64,000 nucleotides of DNA from an uncultured Collinsella sp. (GTDB lineage Bacteria; Actinomycetota; Coriobacteriia; Coriobacteriales; Coriobacteriaceae), in contig CABPWH010000001.1 in assembly GCA_902461085.1 (NCBI GenBank), positions 1-64,000 of the forward strand. The letters are read 5' to 3'. This document shows positions 1 to 7,492 of this stretch, in pieces. The translations under genes and the position numbers were made by a program. Below the pieces are notes generated by a model. The model was not told where the DNA came from, ran no database searches, and saw nothing but the letters and a program-made list of their open reading frames with translations. Each line of letters opens with the position of its first letter. The first letter of the stretch is position 1.

Positions 1-634
1 TTTCGCTGACGCCGGCGGGGACGTCCTCGACGCACACGGCGCCGGCGGCGACAACAGCGCCCTTGCCCACGCGCACGCCTTCCAGGACCACGGCGTTAGC
101 GCCGATCATGACATCGTCCTCGATGATGACAGGCGTGGCGCTTGCGGGCTCCACGACGCCCGCCAACACGGTGCCGGCGCCGATGTGGCAGTTCTTGCCC
201 ACGGTGGCGCGACCGCCCAGCACGGCGCCCATATCGATCATGGAACCCTCGCCGATAACGGAGCCGATGTTGATGATGGCGCCCATCATGATGACGGAAC
301 GGTCGCCAATTTCGACGCGGTCGCGGATGATTGCGCCCGGCTCGATGCGGGCGTTGATACCCTTAAGGTCGAGCATGGGCACGGCGGAGTTGCGGCAATC
401 GTTTTCAACGTCGTAGTAATCGATGGAATCGGCATTGGCGTCCAGGATGGCCTTGAGCTTTTCCCAGTCGCCAAAGACGGTCTTGCCACGACGGCCGCCG
501 TAGACATGCGCATCGCCCCAGGCAACCTTCATGCCGGGCTTCTCGCGCACATACAGCTTGACGGGCGTCTTTTTGGGCGCGGTGGCGATGTAGTTGATAA
601 TCTCCTGTGCATCCATCTCGGCTGCGTTGCTCAT
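1..634 (-). CDS. dapH: Tetrahydrodipicolinate N-acetyltransferase, 3' end beyond window
   Basis: Last gene of the minus-strand lysine operon. About 211 residues are visible from an ATG at 634 (GGAGAG-like RBS just upstream). The C-terminus lies outside the window; the family usually has about 235 residues. The second half is a left-handed beta-helix of hexapeptide repeats ([46 protein letters not shown]), typical of acyltransferases. The N-terminal part ([19 protein letters not shown]) matches the DapH type, which acetylates tetrahydrodipicolinate, rather than the succinyl-transferring DapD type. Together with dapA and dapB it implies the acetylated branch of diaminopimelate synthesis in the cytoplasm. 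Confidence 0.88.
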   Translation of the reverse strand, partial: MSNAAEMDAQEIINYIATAPKKTPVKLYVREKPGMKVAWGDAHVYGGRRGKTVFGDWEKLKAILDANADSIDYYDVENDCRNSAVPMLDLKGINARIEPGAIIRDRVEIGDRSVIMMGAIINIGSVIGEGSMIDMGAVLGGRATVGKNCHIGAGTVLAGVVEPASATPVIIEDDVMIGANAVVLEGVRVGKGAVVAAGAVCVEDVPAGVSE

Positions 635-673
635 TTGCTATCTCTCCTTTGGGTGGATTCGGTTGATTCCTGG

Positions 674-1414
674 TTAGGCAAACATGACCTGGTCGAACGT
701 ATAGAAGCCGTGCTCACGGGTGACGAGCTTCTGCGCGGCTGCCAAGGCGCCGTTGACAAAGATCTGACGGCTCGTGGCGCGGTGGGTGAGCGTGACTTCC
801 TCGTCCTGGCCAAAGAAACTTACCTCGTGCACGCCGGCGACGGTGCCACCGCGCAGCGAGTGCATGCCGATCTCCTTGGGGTCGCGCGCTCCGTACATGC
901 CCTCGCGGCCATAGACGGGGTGGTAGCCTGCCTCGGGCTCGGCTTCGACGACGGCATCGAGCAGCAACTTGGCTGTGCCGCTGGGGGCATCGACCTTTTG
1001 GTTGTGGTGCGTCTCGACGATCTCGCAGTCAAAGCCGGGCAGCTCGCGTGTGGCCTGCGCAACCAGATGACGCAGGGCTGCAATACCGATGGAGTAATTG
1101 CCCGAGTGCATAACGCGGGCATTCTGACCAAGCTCGCGCAGGCGGTCCATCTGCTCGGGGGTGTAGCCCGTGGTGCCCGAGACCAACGCGGCGCCCGTGC
1201 GCTCGACATAGGCGACGACGGCATCGAAGGTAACGACGTTCGAGAAGTCGATGATTACATCGGCGGCCGGTGCGTTCTCGAGCTCGCTCAAATCGAAGCC
1301 AATCTGGGCGACGATATCAAAAACGTGCTGACCGGCGGCGTCGACAACGCCTTCGGCGGTGGTGCGGATGAGCGAGCCCATGCGGCCCGTTCCCATAATG
1401 ACGGTCTTAATCAA
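674..1414 (-). CDS. dapB: 4-hydroxy-tetrahydrodipicolinate reductase
   Basis: NAD(P)H-dependent reductase for the second dedicated step of lysine/DAP synthesis. The 246 residues match the family length. The N-terminus has the nucleotide-binding GTGRMGSLI motif (residues 8-16), and the signature ETHHNQKVDAPSGTA lies at about 134-148 with the substrate-binding and catalytic His/Lys. The start is a TTG at 1414 preceded by AGGGAG; the next ATG would delete the first beta strand. The start overlaps the dapA stop by 8 nt, indicating translational coupling within the operon. Confidence 0.93.
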   Translation of the reverse strand: MIKTVIMGTGRMGSLIRTTAEGVVDAAGQHVFDIVAQIGFDLSELENAPAADVIIDFSNVVTFDAVVAYVERTGAALVSGTTGYTPEQMDRLRELGQNARVMHSGNYSIGIAALRHLVAQATRELPGFDCEIVETHHNQKVDAPSGTAKLLLDAVVEAEPEAGYHPVYGREGMYGARDPKEIGMHSLRGGTVAGVHEVSFFGQDEEVTLTHRATSRQIFVNGALAAAQKLVTREHGFYTFDQVMFA

Positions 1415-2297
1415 GCAGACCAGCTCCCTTCAGAGCGTCGGTAAGTGCGGCGCGCGTGTCGTCTGCCATGGGGCACAGCGGCATGCGATAGTTGGCTTCG
1501 ATCATACCCATCTGGGCGAGCGCTTCCTTAACGGGGATGGGGTTGACCTCACTAAAGAGGGCGTTGATGAGCGGCTGGCCGGCAATCTGGATATCGCGGG
1601 CACGTGCCACGTCGCCGTCCAGATAAGCGCGGCACATGTCGTGCACGAGCTGCGGCTGAACATCGGCCCACACGCTGATGGTGCCCGAGGCGCCCAGGCT
1701 CATGAGAGGTACGGTCAGCGCGTCCTCGCCCGAATACATGCGGAAGTCGTCGGACAGCAGGTGAGCGATCTTGGCCGCGTAGGCGACGTTGCCCGAGGCT
1801 TCCTTAATACCCATGATGTTGGGGTGCGCGGCCAGGCGCTCTACGTTGCGCTCGCTGATGCCGCAGCCGCAGCGGCCGGGGATGTTGTACAGGATGCAGG
1901 GGATGTTCACGGCGTCGGCGACGGTCTTAAAGTGCTGATAGATGCCCTCTTCATTGGACTTGTTGTAGTAGGGGGTAATGAGCAGCAGGCCATCGGCGCC
2001 CAAACCCTGGTAGGTGAGCGACTTGGTGAGCATGGTTTGCGTGGAGTTGGAGCCCGAGCCGGCGATGACGGGGACGCGTCCTGCAACCTGCTTGACCACG
2101 GCGGCGACAACGGAGTTGTCCTCGTCATCGGTCATCGTGGCGCTCTCGCCGGTGGTGCCCAGGGTGAGGATGGCGTCGGTGCCATTTTGCAGGTGGAAAT
2201 CGATAAGGCGCTCGAGCGCGTCGAAGTCGACGCTGCCGTCCTTTTTAAACGGCGTGACGAGGGCGACGATTGAGCCCTCGAGATTGCGGATGTCCAT
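1407..2297 (-). CDS. dapA: Possible independently initiated DapA within the fused frame
   Basis: An ATG at 2297, in frame with the upstream lysA part, is preceded 5-6 nt away by a strong Shine-Dalgarno sequence (GAAGGAGAAG). Starting here gives 296 residues, the normal DapA length, beginning MDIRNLEGSIVALVTPF, which is a typical DapA N-terminus. Translation could therefore give both a 769-residue bifunctional protein and free DapA tetramer subunits. DapA condenses pyruvate with aspartate semialdehyde. The RBS and start are seen directly; dual production is inferred. Confidence 0.7.
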   Translation of the reverse strand: MDIRNLEGSIVALVTPFKKDGSVDFDALERLIDFHLQNGTDAILTLGTTGESATMTDDEDNSVVAAVVKQVAGRVPVIAGSGSNSTQTMLTKSLTYQGLGADGLLLITPYYNKSNEEGIYQHFKTVADAVNIPCILYNIPGRCGCGISERNVERLAAHPNIMGIKEASGNVAYAAKIAHLLSDDFRMYSGEDALTVPLMSLGASGTISVWADVQPQLVHDMCRAYLDGDVARARDIQIAGQPLINALFSEVNPIPVKEALAQMGMIEANYRMPLCPMADDTRAALTDALKGAGLLD

Positions 2298-3716
2298 GTT
2301 CTTCTCCTTCGCTTCCGCGATCTGGATGCGTTTGTTCCATTGGGCGGCGATGGCCAGGCGCTCGTCTTGGGCGCGACGACGAGCACTTTCGGCACGCGAC
2401 TTTGCCAGCAGCTCGCGTCCGCACGGTAGCACGTCGAGCGTGGCAAAGTAGTCGCCCGGGCGCTCGGCGCGACGAATGAGATCTGCCGAGCCATCGGGGC
2501 GCAGCAATACCTCGGCGGAGCGCAGACGGCCGTTGTAGTTGTAGCCCATGGAGTAGCCGTGCGCGCCGGTATCGTGAATCACGAGCAGGTCGCCCATGTC
2601 GATCTGCGGCAGCTCGCGGTCGATGGCGAACTTATCGTTGTTCTCGCACAAGTTGCCCGTGATGTCGTAGGTGTTCGTGACGGGCGCTGTGATCTTGTCG
2701 GCGCCACCCGGCTGCCCCATCACCGTAATGTGGTGGTAGGCACCATACATGGCGGGACGAATGAGGTCGACGGCGCTTGCGTCCACGCCGATATAGTCCT
2801 TGTAGATCTGCTTTTCGTGGATGGCCTTGGTGACCAGGCATCCGTAGGGGCCCATCATAAAGCGACCCATCTCGGTGCAGATCGCCACATCGCTCATGCC
2901 GGCGGGGACCAGGATTTCGTCGTATGCCGCGTGCACCCCCTCACCGATGGCGTGAATGTCGTTAGCCTGCTGCTCGGGCAGGTAGGGGATACCCACACCG
3001 CCGGACAGATTGATAAAGGCGACATGTGCGCCGGTCTCGCGCTCCAGGCGCACGGCAAGTTCAAAGAGGATGCGTGCGAGCTTGGGATAGTAGTCGTTAG
3101 TGACGGTGTTACTGGCAAGGAAGGCGTGGATGCCAAAATTCTCGGCGCCCTTGGCCTTGAGCATGCGGAAAGCCTCAAAGAGGTGCTCGGTGGTCATGCC
3201 GTACTTGGAGTCGCCGGGGTTGTCCATAATGCCGTTAGAGAGCTGGAACAGGCCGCCCGGGTTAAAACGGCAGCTGACCGTCTTGGGGATGGGGCCCGCA
3301 ACGCGCTCAAAGAAATCGATATGGCTGATGTCGTCAAAGTTGACGATGGCACCCAGTTTGTCGGCGAGCTCAAAATCCGCCGCCGGCGTGTCGTTGGACG
3401 AGAACATGATGTCGTGGCCGGTGATACCCAGTGAGCGGGCAATCATGAGCTCGGTATAGCTCGAGCAATCGCAACCGCAGCCGTATTCGTTGAGAATGGA
3501 GATGAGCGCCGGGTTGGGATTGGCCTTGACGGCAAAGTATTCCTTAAAGCCCGGGTTCCATGCAAAGGCGTCGCGCACTTCTTGCATGTTGCGGCGGATG
3601 CCCGCCTCGTCGTATAGATGAAATGGCGTGGGGAACTGCTCGACGATATGCTCGAGCGTCTCCTTGTCGACAAACGGCTGCTTGGCCGCATATGCCTCGT
3701 TGGGGGTCAATGCCAT
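1407..3716 (-). CDS. lysA-dapA: LysA-DapA in-frame fusion (DAP decarboxylase + dihydrodipicolinate synthase)
   Basis: One uninterrupted 769-codon frame. Residues 1-473 are a fold-type III PLP decarboxylase of the LysA kind: PLP lysine in EYFAVKANPNP (K64), SGGVGIPY near 238-245, CENND at 357-361 and GAHGYSM at 384-390. The usual EPGR motif reads EMGR (282-285). Residues 420-473 are a charged Arg/Ala/Glu-rich helical stretch. Residues 474-769 are a complete DapA with GTTGES, YNIPGR (catalytic Tyr) and GIKEASG (Schiff-base Lys). There is no stop codon between the halves, so the LysA part can be made only as part of a fusion, unless frameshifting occurs or the sequence contains an error. It is the first gene behind the lysine riboswitch. 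A strong internal RBS may also give free DapA. Confidence 0.8.
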   Translation of the reverse strand: MALTPNEAYAAKQPFVDKETLEHIVEQFPTPFHLYDEAGIRRNMQEVRDAFAWNPGFKEYFAVKANPNPALISILNEYGCGCDCSSYTELMIARSLGITGHDIMFSSNDTPAADFELADKLGAIVNFDDISHIDFFERVAGPIPKTVSCRFNPGGLFQLSNGIMDNPGDSKYGMTTEHLFEAFRMLKAKGAENFGIHAFLASNTVTNDYYPKLARILFELAVRLERETGAHVAFINLSGGVGIPYLPEQQANDIHAIGEGVHAAYDEILVPAGMSDVAICTEMGRFMMGPYGCLVTKAIHEKQIYKDYIGVDASAVDLIRPAMYGAYHHITVMGQPGGADKITAPVTNTYDITGNLCENNDKFAIDRELPQIDMGDLLVIHDTGAHGYSMGYNYNGRLRSAEVLLRPDGSADLIRRAERPGDYFATLDVLPCGRELLAKSRAESARRRAQDERLAIAAQWNKRIQIAEAKEKNMDIRNLEGSIVALVTPFKKDGSVDFDALERLIDFHLQNGTDAILTLGTTGESATMTDDEDNSVVAAVVKQVAGRVPVIAGSGSNSTQTMLTKSLTYQGLGADGLLLITPYYNKSNEEGIYQHFKTVADAVNIPCILYNIPGRCGCGISERNVERLAAHPNIMGIKEASGNVAYAAKIAHLLSDDFRMYSGEDALTVPLMSLGASGTISVWADVQPQLVHDMCRAYLDGDVARARDIQIAGQPLINALFSEVNPIPVKEALAQMGMIEANYRMPLCPMADDTRAALTDALKGAGLLD

Positions 3717-3726
3717 GTCCCGTAAA

Positions 3727-3950
3727 CCTCGCTATCCAGACGGCGCCATCGGCGCATCGAATCCGCATAGCGTGGACCCCATGTCCGGATAGCGCTCCCG
3801 CATTGCTGCAGACAGTCCTGCGGGTGTTTCCCGCAGGCCCACCAGGCTTTTCGTGCTCGAAAAACCCAGTTCGGCGGGTTTCGCCTCCCCACGGGGTCAA
3901 AGTCTGCCGACTCGCCCGCGGATCTTCGTGCCCGCGCCTCTATCAAGTGG
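3727..3950 (-). promoter_or_regulatory. Lysine riboswitch (L box) with expression platform
   Basis: On the minus strand upstream of lysA-dapA I see, in order, GATAGAGGCGCG (3944-3933), GGGGAGGCGAAACCCGCCGAA, a GACTGTC element (3817-3811) and GGGAGCGCTATC (3799-3788). These match the conserved order of lysine riboswitch elements (AGAGGUGC, GGAGcGcCGAAG, GGCUGUC, GGAGxGCUAUC). The P1 helix is GATAG pairing with CTATC. The platform offers two alternative partners for TCTGGATAGCG (3740-3730), which abuts the lysA GAGG SD: CTATCCGGA, part of P1, and CGCTATGCGGA (3772-3762). Lysine-dependent P1 formation would therefore change SD accessibility, suggesting translational control. No run of T follows, so transcription termination is less likely. 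Confidence 0.82.
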
Positions 3951-4095
3951 TAACGACCCTACCACGTTGCACTTTACCAAACAAGAGTATTCGTATATAA
4001 CGTTTAAAAAATGCAGGGATATGCTAGAAACAAGGGCGTCACAATTCTGCATCACAATATTGTGGGAATGGATATGCCCCATGAAAGGATCCTTT

Positions 4096-5283
4096 ATGAC
4101 CGAGCTCCAAGAACTTCGTCGCTATCGTCGCGACCTGCATCGTATTCCGGAGCTCGATTTCGATCTTCCGCAGACTATCGCCTATATTGAGGGCGTGTTG
4201 GCGCCGCTCGCCTGTGAGGTGACCCATCCGTGTCCGAGCTGCGTTTGTGCCTTCTTCGATGCCGGTGTGGGCGCTACGCGTGCCACGGCGATTCGCGCCG
4301 ACATGGACGCCCTGCCCATCGCGGAGGCGACGGGTGCGGCCTTTGCCTCGGCGCATCCCGGAAAGATGCACGCTTGCGGACACGATGGACACATGGCCAT
4401 GGCACTTGCGGCGGCAACCTTTGTCGATCGCACGATTCGTGAGCAGCCGGGTACCATCAAGCGCAACGTGCTCTTTGTGTTCCAGCCTGCCGAGGAGACG
4501 ACCGGTGGCGCCAAGACAGTTTGTGAGAGCGGGGTGTTTGAGCGCTACGGGGCGGACCGCATCTTCGGGTTTCACGTGTGGCCCGATCTGCCTGCGAACA
4601 CGTTGGCGAGCTGCTCCGGTCCATTGCTGGCGCGCTCGAGTGAGACACACGTGCACATTCACGGGACAAGCATCCATATCGCCAAGACCTACGGCGTTCC
4701 CGTAAACGAATCGCACGATGCGGCGCTGGCGGCTGCCAAGTTCTTGGTTGCCGAGCGTGAATTGATGGACGAGTTGGGTGCCGACGAGCCCTGCATTGGT
4801 AAGTTCGGCCTGCTGCAGGCCGGTACCGTCTGCAACGCGGTGGCGGGGGAGGCCCATGTTGCCGGCAGTCTGCGTGTGTTTACGGACGGCATGTTCGACC
4901 GCGCGCGCGAAGGCGTGCGCCGTGTGTTGGACGATGCCTGCGCCGCAACGGGCTGCACGTATGATCTCGACTTTGCCGAGGGCTATCCGCCGGTCGATAA
5001 CGACCCTGAGTTGTTTGCCCGAATCGCGCCCGCTCTGCCCGAATTGCAGCTCGTGGACGAGCCGCTGCTAATCGCCGAGGATTTCGCGTTCTATCAGCGC
5101 CATCTGCCGGGCGTGTTCTTCTTGCTAGGCACGGGCGTGCCAGAGGGACAAGAAAACCCGAGCGATTCGGATGGCTGTCCCGCCTATGCCACGAGCGCCC
5201 TTCACACTGATACCATGCTCTTTGACGAGGAAATTCTGCTCAAAGGCCTCGATGTCTACAAACGATTGCTTTTGCTTGCTTAA
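4096..5283 (+). CDS. M20 family amidohydrolase, candidate N-acetyl-diaminopimelate deacetylase
   Basis: A 395-residue zinc-dependent amidohydrolase of the M20D type. RADMDALPI (68-76), HACGHDGH (92-99) and PAEE (131-134) give the metal-binding and catalytic residues, and ALHTDTM near the C-terminus gives the last His. The usual GGHGAxPH segment of the lid domain is replaced by HGTSIHIAKTYG, which is odd. ATG 4096 is preceded by AAAGGA. The gene is divergent from the lysine operon, whose DapH makes N-acetyl intermediates, so a DapL deacetylase role is attractive. Other M20D enzymes (hippurate or indole-acetyl-amino-acid hydrolases) cannot be excluded. The family is certain; the substrate is inferred. 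Confidence 0.82.
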   Translation: MTELQELRRYRRDLHRIPELDFDLPQTIAYIEGVLAPLACEVTHPCPSCVCAFFDAGVGATRATAIRADMDALPIAEATGAAFASAHPGKMHACGHDGHMAMALAAATFVDRTIREQPGTIKRNVLFVFQPAEETTGGAKTVCESGVFERYGADRIFGFHVWPDLPANTLASCSGPLLARSSETHVHIHGTSIHIAKTYGVPVNESHDAALAAAKFLVAERELMDELGADEPCIGKFGLLQAGTVCNAVAGEAHVAGSLRVFTDGMFDRAREGVRRVLDDACAATGCTYDLDFAEGYPPVDNDPELFARIAPALPELQLVDEPLLIAEDFAFYQRHLPGVFFLLGTGVPEGQENPSDSDGCPAYATSALHTDTMLFDEEILLKGLDVYKRLLLLA

Positions 5284-5298
5284 TTGCCGAAGGATACT

Positions 5299-5332
5299 TG
5301 TTCTAGGAACACGAACAGATGTTCGGTATAAT
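5299..5332 (+). promoter_or_regulatory. higBA promoter with paired operator half-sites
   Basis: TGTTC-TAG-GAACA (5299-5311) is followed by GAACA-GA-TGTTC (5313-5324), directly upstream of a consensus -10 TATAAT (5327-5332). Four TGTTC/GAACA half-sites thus cover the -35 region of the toxin-antitoxin operon. This is the expected place for autorepression by the HigA helix-turn-helix protein. The half-sites are seen directly; the assignment to HigA is inferred. Confidence 0.65.
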
Positions 5333-5383
5333 AGAGATGTAAGTCTATAGAAACGTTTGACGTTATTAACGTAAGGCGATACT

Positions 5384-5665
5384 ATGATTGCATCGTACAA
5401 AGATGAGGATACCGAACGTTTTGCGATGGGTGTGCGGATTAGGAAGTTCATTCCTTTTGAGCGGGTCGCCTTGAGGAAGATTCGCCAACTGCAGATCTGC
5501 GCTTCGCTTGATGATCTTCGCGTTCCGCCAGGCAATCGTCTTGAAGCGTTGAAGGGCGATCGCGCTGGTCAATATAGCATCCGTGTTAATGAGCGCTATC
5601 GGGTCTGTTTTGAGTGGAGACAGGGGATGGCTTGGAATGTCGAAATCGTCGATTATCACAAGTGA
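5384..5665 (+). CDS. higB: HigB-family toxin (RelE-like mRNA interferase)
   Basis: A 93-residue RelE/HigB killer protein. The family core LRVPPGNRLEALKGDR followed by GQYSIRVNERYRVCFEW and VEIVDYH is intact. Such toxins cut mRNA on the ribosome until neutralised by the partner antitoxin. The toxin-first order and the overlap with the next gene are the classic higBA layout. The operon sits in a small accessory islet directly downstream of the M20 gene and has its own promoter. The catalytic C-terminal residues (Arg, Tyr and His in the last 30 residues) appear present. Confidence 0.9.
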   Translation: MIASYKDEDTERFAMGVRIRKFIPFERVALRKIRQLQICASLDDLRVPPGNRLEALKGDRAGQYSIRVNERYRVCFEWRQGMAWNVEIVDYHK

Positions 5666-5978
5666 TGAAACTGCGTCCGATTTGCTGCCGCCGGTGACTC
5701 CTGGTGAGCTTCTCAAAGAGGAGTTTCTTGTCCCTATGGGCATTTCTCAATATCGTCTTGCTAAGGAGACCGGGATTCCGGCACAGCGTATTGGGCAGAT
5801 TATTTTGGGAAGGCGTCGTGTTACGGCCGACACCGATCTTCGCCTTTGCCGCTACTTTGGCCTAACGGATGGTTATTGGCTGCGCGCCCAGATAGCGTTT
5901 GATCTTGAGGCGGAGAAGAGGCGCATCGAACCGGAACTGGATAAGATCGTTCCTGTTCAGCAGGCTATCGCATTGTAG
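5637..5978 (+). CDS. higA: HigA-family antitoxin, XRE helix-turn-helix
   Basis: A 113-residue antitoxin of the HigA (VapI-like) type. PPVTPGELLKEEFLVPMGIS leads into an XRE helix-turn-helix (SQYRLAKETGIPAQRIGQII) followed by TADTDLRLCRYFGLTDGYWL, a hallmark of this subfamily. I chose ATG 5637, 29 nt inside higB, because the product then starts just before the conserved PPVTPGE segment. The in-frame codons upstream read through toxin sequence. HigA should bind HigB and repress the promoter at the paired half-sites near 5299-5324. Confidence 0.9.
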   Translation: MSKSSIITSDETASDLLPPVTPGELLKEEFLVPMGISQYRLAKETGIPAQRIGQIILGRRRVTADTDLRLCRYFGLTDGYWLRAQIAFDLEAEKRRIEPELDKIVPVQQAIAL

Positions 5979-6004
5979 TGTTCAAAGATGTTGAGGTTGG
6001 AGTG

Positions 6005-6331
6005 ATGATGGGGCGACGCCGACAGTCTGCCGTTTATAGTCCCGGTGGGTGTGGATGCGGCTTGTTGTTGCTTCCGGTTATTGCTGTGAGCATTGGCGTT
6101 ATGTTTGCGCTTGCCGGGTTGGCGGCAGCGGCACTCGTGTTGCTGATCGTGGCCATTGGCGTGACGATTTGGCTCTGCCGCAATCGCGAGCAACGCCATG
6201 CCGACGGCAAGACCAATGTCGGCTGGGTTGTATTCCTGGTCATTGCGTACCCGCTGAGTGTCAGCTACCTGGTGTTCTTTGTCCTGTTGATGGTCAGTGC
6301 CTTTACCGGGGAATCCGTCACGGTGGGTTGA
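6005..6331 (+). CDS. Small hypothetical membrane protein
   Basis: About 108 residues with a short basic N-terminus (MMGRRRQ), a Gly/Cys-rich turn (PGGCGCG), a long hydrophobic stretch that can make two helices (residues 19-56), a basic loop (CRNREQRHADGK) and a third helix at about 69-97. ATG 6005 is preceded by GAGG at 8 nt; an upstream GTG overlapping the higA stop is less likely. No family was recognised. It may be co-transcribed with higBA. Confidence 0.6.
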   Translation: MMGRRRQSAVYSPGGCGCGLLLLPVIAVSIGVMFALAGLAAAALVLLIVAIGVTIWLCRNREQRHADGKTNVGWVVFLVIAYPLSVSYLVFFVLLMVSAFTGESVTVG

Positions 6332-6436
6332 TGCGCTGCCGGCAGACGGTCGCGCAAAGTGCGTTTGCTCGGCGTTTGGATAACTGCATTGGCCGTTTAC
6401 CGCAACCTTAGCTCTCAGCTAATGAATTCAAGTTTA

Positions 6437-6490
6437 ATCCTTCCTACGATGTGCTGTGTGCCGGCACGGTAGCCGGATCGTAGGAAGGAT
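6437..6490 (+). promoter_or_regulatory. Hairpin enclosing the Shine-Dalgarno of the FxLYD gene
   Basis: Perfect 14-nt inverted repeat: ATCCTTCCTACGAT (6437-6450) and ATCGTAGGAAGGAT (6477-6490), with an inner CCGGC/GCCGG stem (6461-6465 and 6472-6476). The 3' arm contains GGAAGGA, the only good RBS for the ATG at 6496. In RNA the SD would be fully paired, so translation should be low unless the hairpin is opened. It could also serve as a DNA operator. Confidence 0.6.
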
Positions 6491-6495
6491 GAATA

Positions 6496-6939
6496 ATGGC
6501 AAAAGAGGGAAAGAAGCCGATCGGTAAGATTGTCCTAGGCGTCATCGTGGTGCTGGTTATTGTCGGTGCCGTGGGCTCTATGGGCGGCAACTCAACCGAT
6601 TCGCCTGCGAGCGATTCGGCAAAACCTGCCGAGACGACACAGCAGGCTGAGGAGCAAAAAGAACCGCAAGAACCGTATACCATTGCTGACGAGGCTGAAG
6701 ACACTTCCAATCAGTTTGCCTATAAGATCACGGGGACGCTGACCAATAACACGGACAAGGAAAAGAGCTACATTCAGATTGAGTATGTTCTGTATGATGC
6801 TGATGGCAACCAGGTTGGAACGGCTCTTGCAAACACCAATCATCTGAAGGCGGGCGGCTCCTGGAAGTTCGAGGCGCTGGGCACGGTGTCTCCCGATCAG
6901 GTCGCCAGTTGGGAGCGTTCGGACGTAAGCGGTTTCTAG
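6496..6939 (+). CDS. Membrane-anchored FxLYD-domain protein
   Basis: 147 residues: a lysine-rich start, one transmembrane helix or uncleaved signal anchor (about 11-28), a Ser/Thr/Glu/Gln-rich linker (30-66), then an FxLYD domain (about 70-137). The domain contains FAYKITGTLTNNT and IEYVLYDADGNQVG, a beta-sandwich found on surfaces of Gram-positive bacteria. The function is unknown. The RBS lies inside a strong hairpin. It is followed by an XRE-like regulator and a kinase in the same direction. Confidence 0.75.
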   Translation: MAKEGKKPIGKIVLGVIVVLVIVGAVGSMGGNSTDSPASDSAKPAETTQQAEEQKEPQEPYTIADEAEDTSNQFAYKITGTLTNNTDKEKSYIQIEYVLYDADGNQVGTALANTNHLKAGGSWKFEALGTVSPDQVASWERSDVSGF

Positions 6940-6971
6940 CATGTTGTATGCACTGGGGGAGGTGAAGTCGT

Positions 6972-7394
6972 ATGCCCGATAAAAAGCTGACTGACGAGTT
7001 ACTCAATGAGCTTCTCGACGCGCCAAACATCGATGGCTATATCAAAGAACACGACTTTGCCGCCCCGTCGCTTTCGAACTACCTGAAGCAGCTACTGCAG
7101 GAAAAGGGCTTGGAGCGCTCGCGCGTGGTTCGTATGGCCGATCTCAATGAGACCTTTGGCTATCAGATTTTTACCGGTGCGCGGCATCCGAGCCGCAATA
7201 AGGTGCTGCAGATTGCCTTTGCGATGGCGCTGACGCTCAAAGAGACTAACCGTGCGCTGACGGCTGCCGGGGTAAGCGTCCTTAACTGCAAGGACCGCCG
7301 CGATGCGATTATCATCTTTTGCATCGATCGTGGGTGCAGCCTCCAAAAGGTCAACGAGGAGCTGTATCGCTTTGGCGAGGAGACGGTGAGTTAG
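6972..7394 (+). CDS. XRE-like helix-turn-helix regulator
   Basis: A 140-residue soluble protein. The central part (SNYLKQLLQEKGLERSRVV, then GYQIFTGARHPSRNKVLQIA) has the spacing of an XRE-type helix-turn-helix, followed by MALTLKETNRALTAAGVSVL. This resembles regulators found beside serine/threonine kinases, where kinase and regulator may act together. ATG 6972 has GGGGAGG upstream. It lies 32 nt downstream of the FxLYD gene and about 100 nt before the kinase gene. The regulatory target is unknown. Confidence 0.65.
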   Translation: MPDKKLTDELLNELLDAPNIDGYIKEHDFAAPSLSNYLKQLLQEKGLERSRVVRMADLNETFGYQIFTGARHPSRNKVLQIAFAMALTLKETNRALTAAGVSVLNCKDRRDAIIIFCIDRGCSLQKVNEELYRFGEETVS

Positions 7395-7492
7395 CGGCTG
7401 ATATCTGAGCCGGCGGAGCTGCCGAACAACGATGCAAACGAACGGGGCGCGGATGCCATGGGGTGTCTGCGCCCTGCGCTATGATGGAGGCT

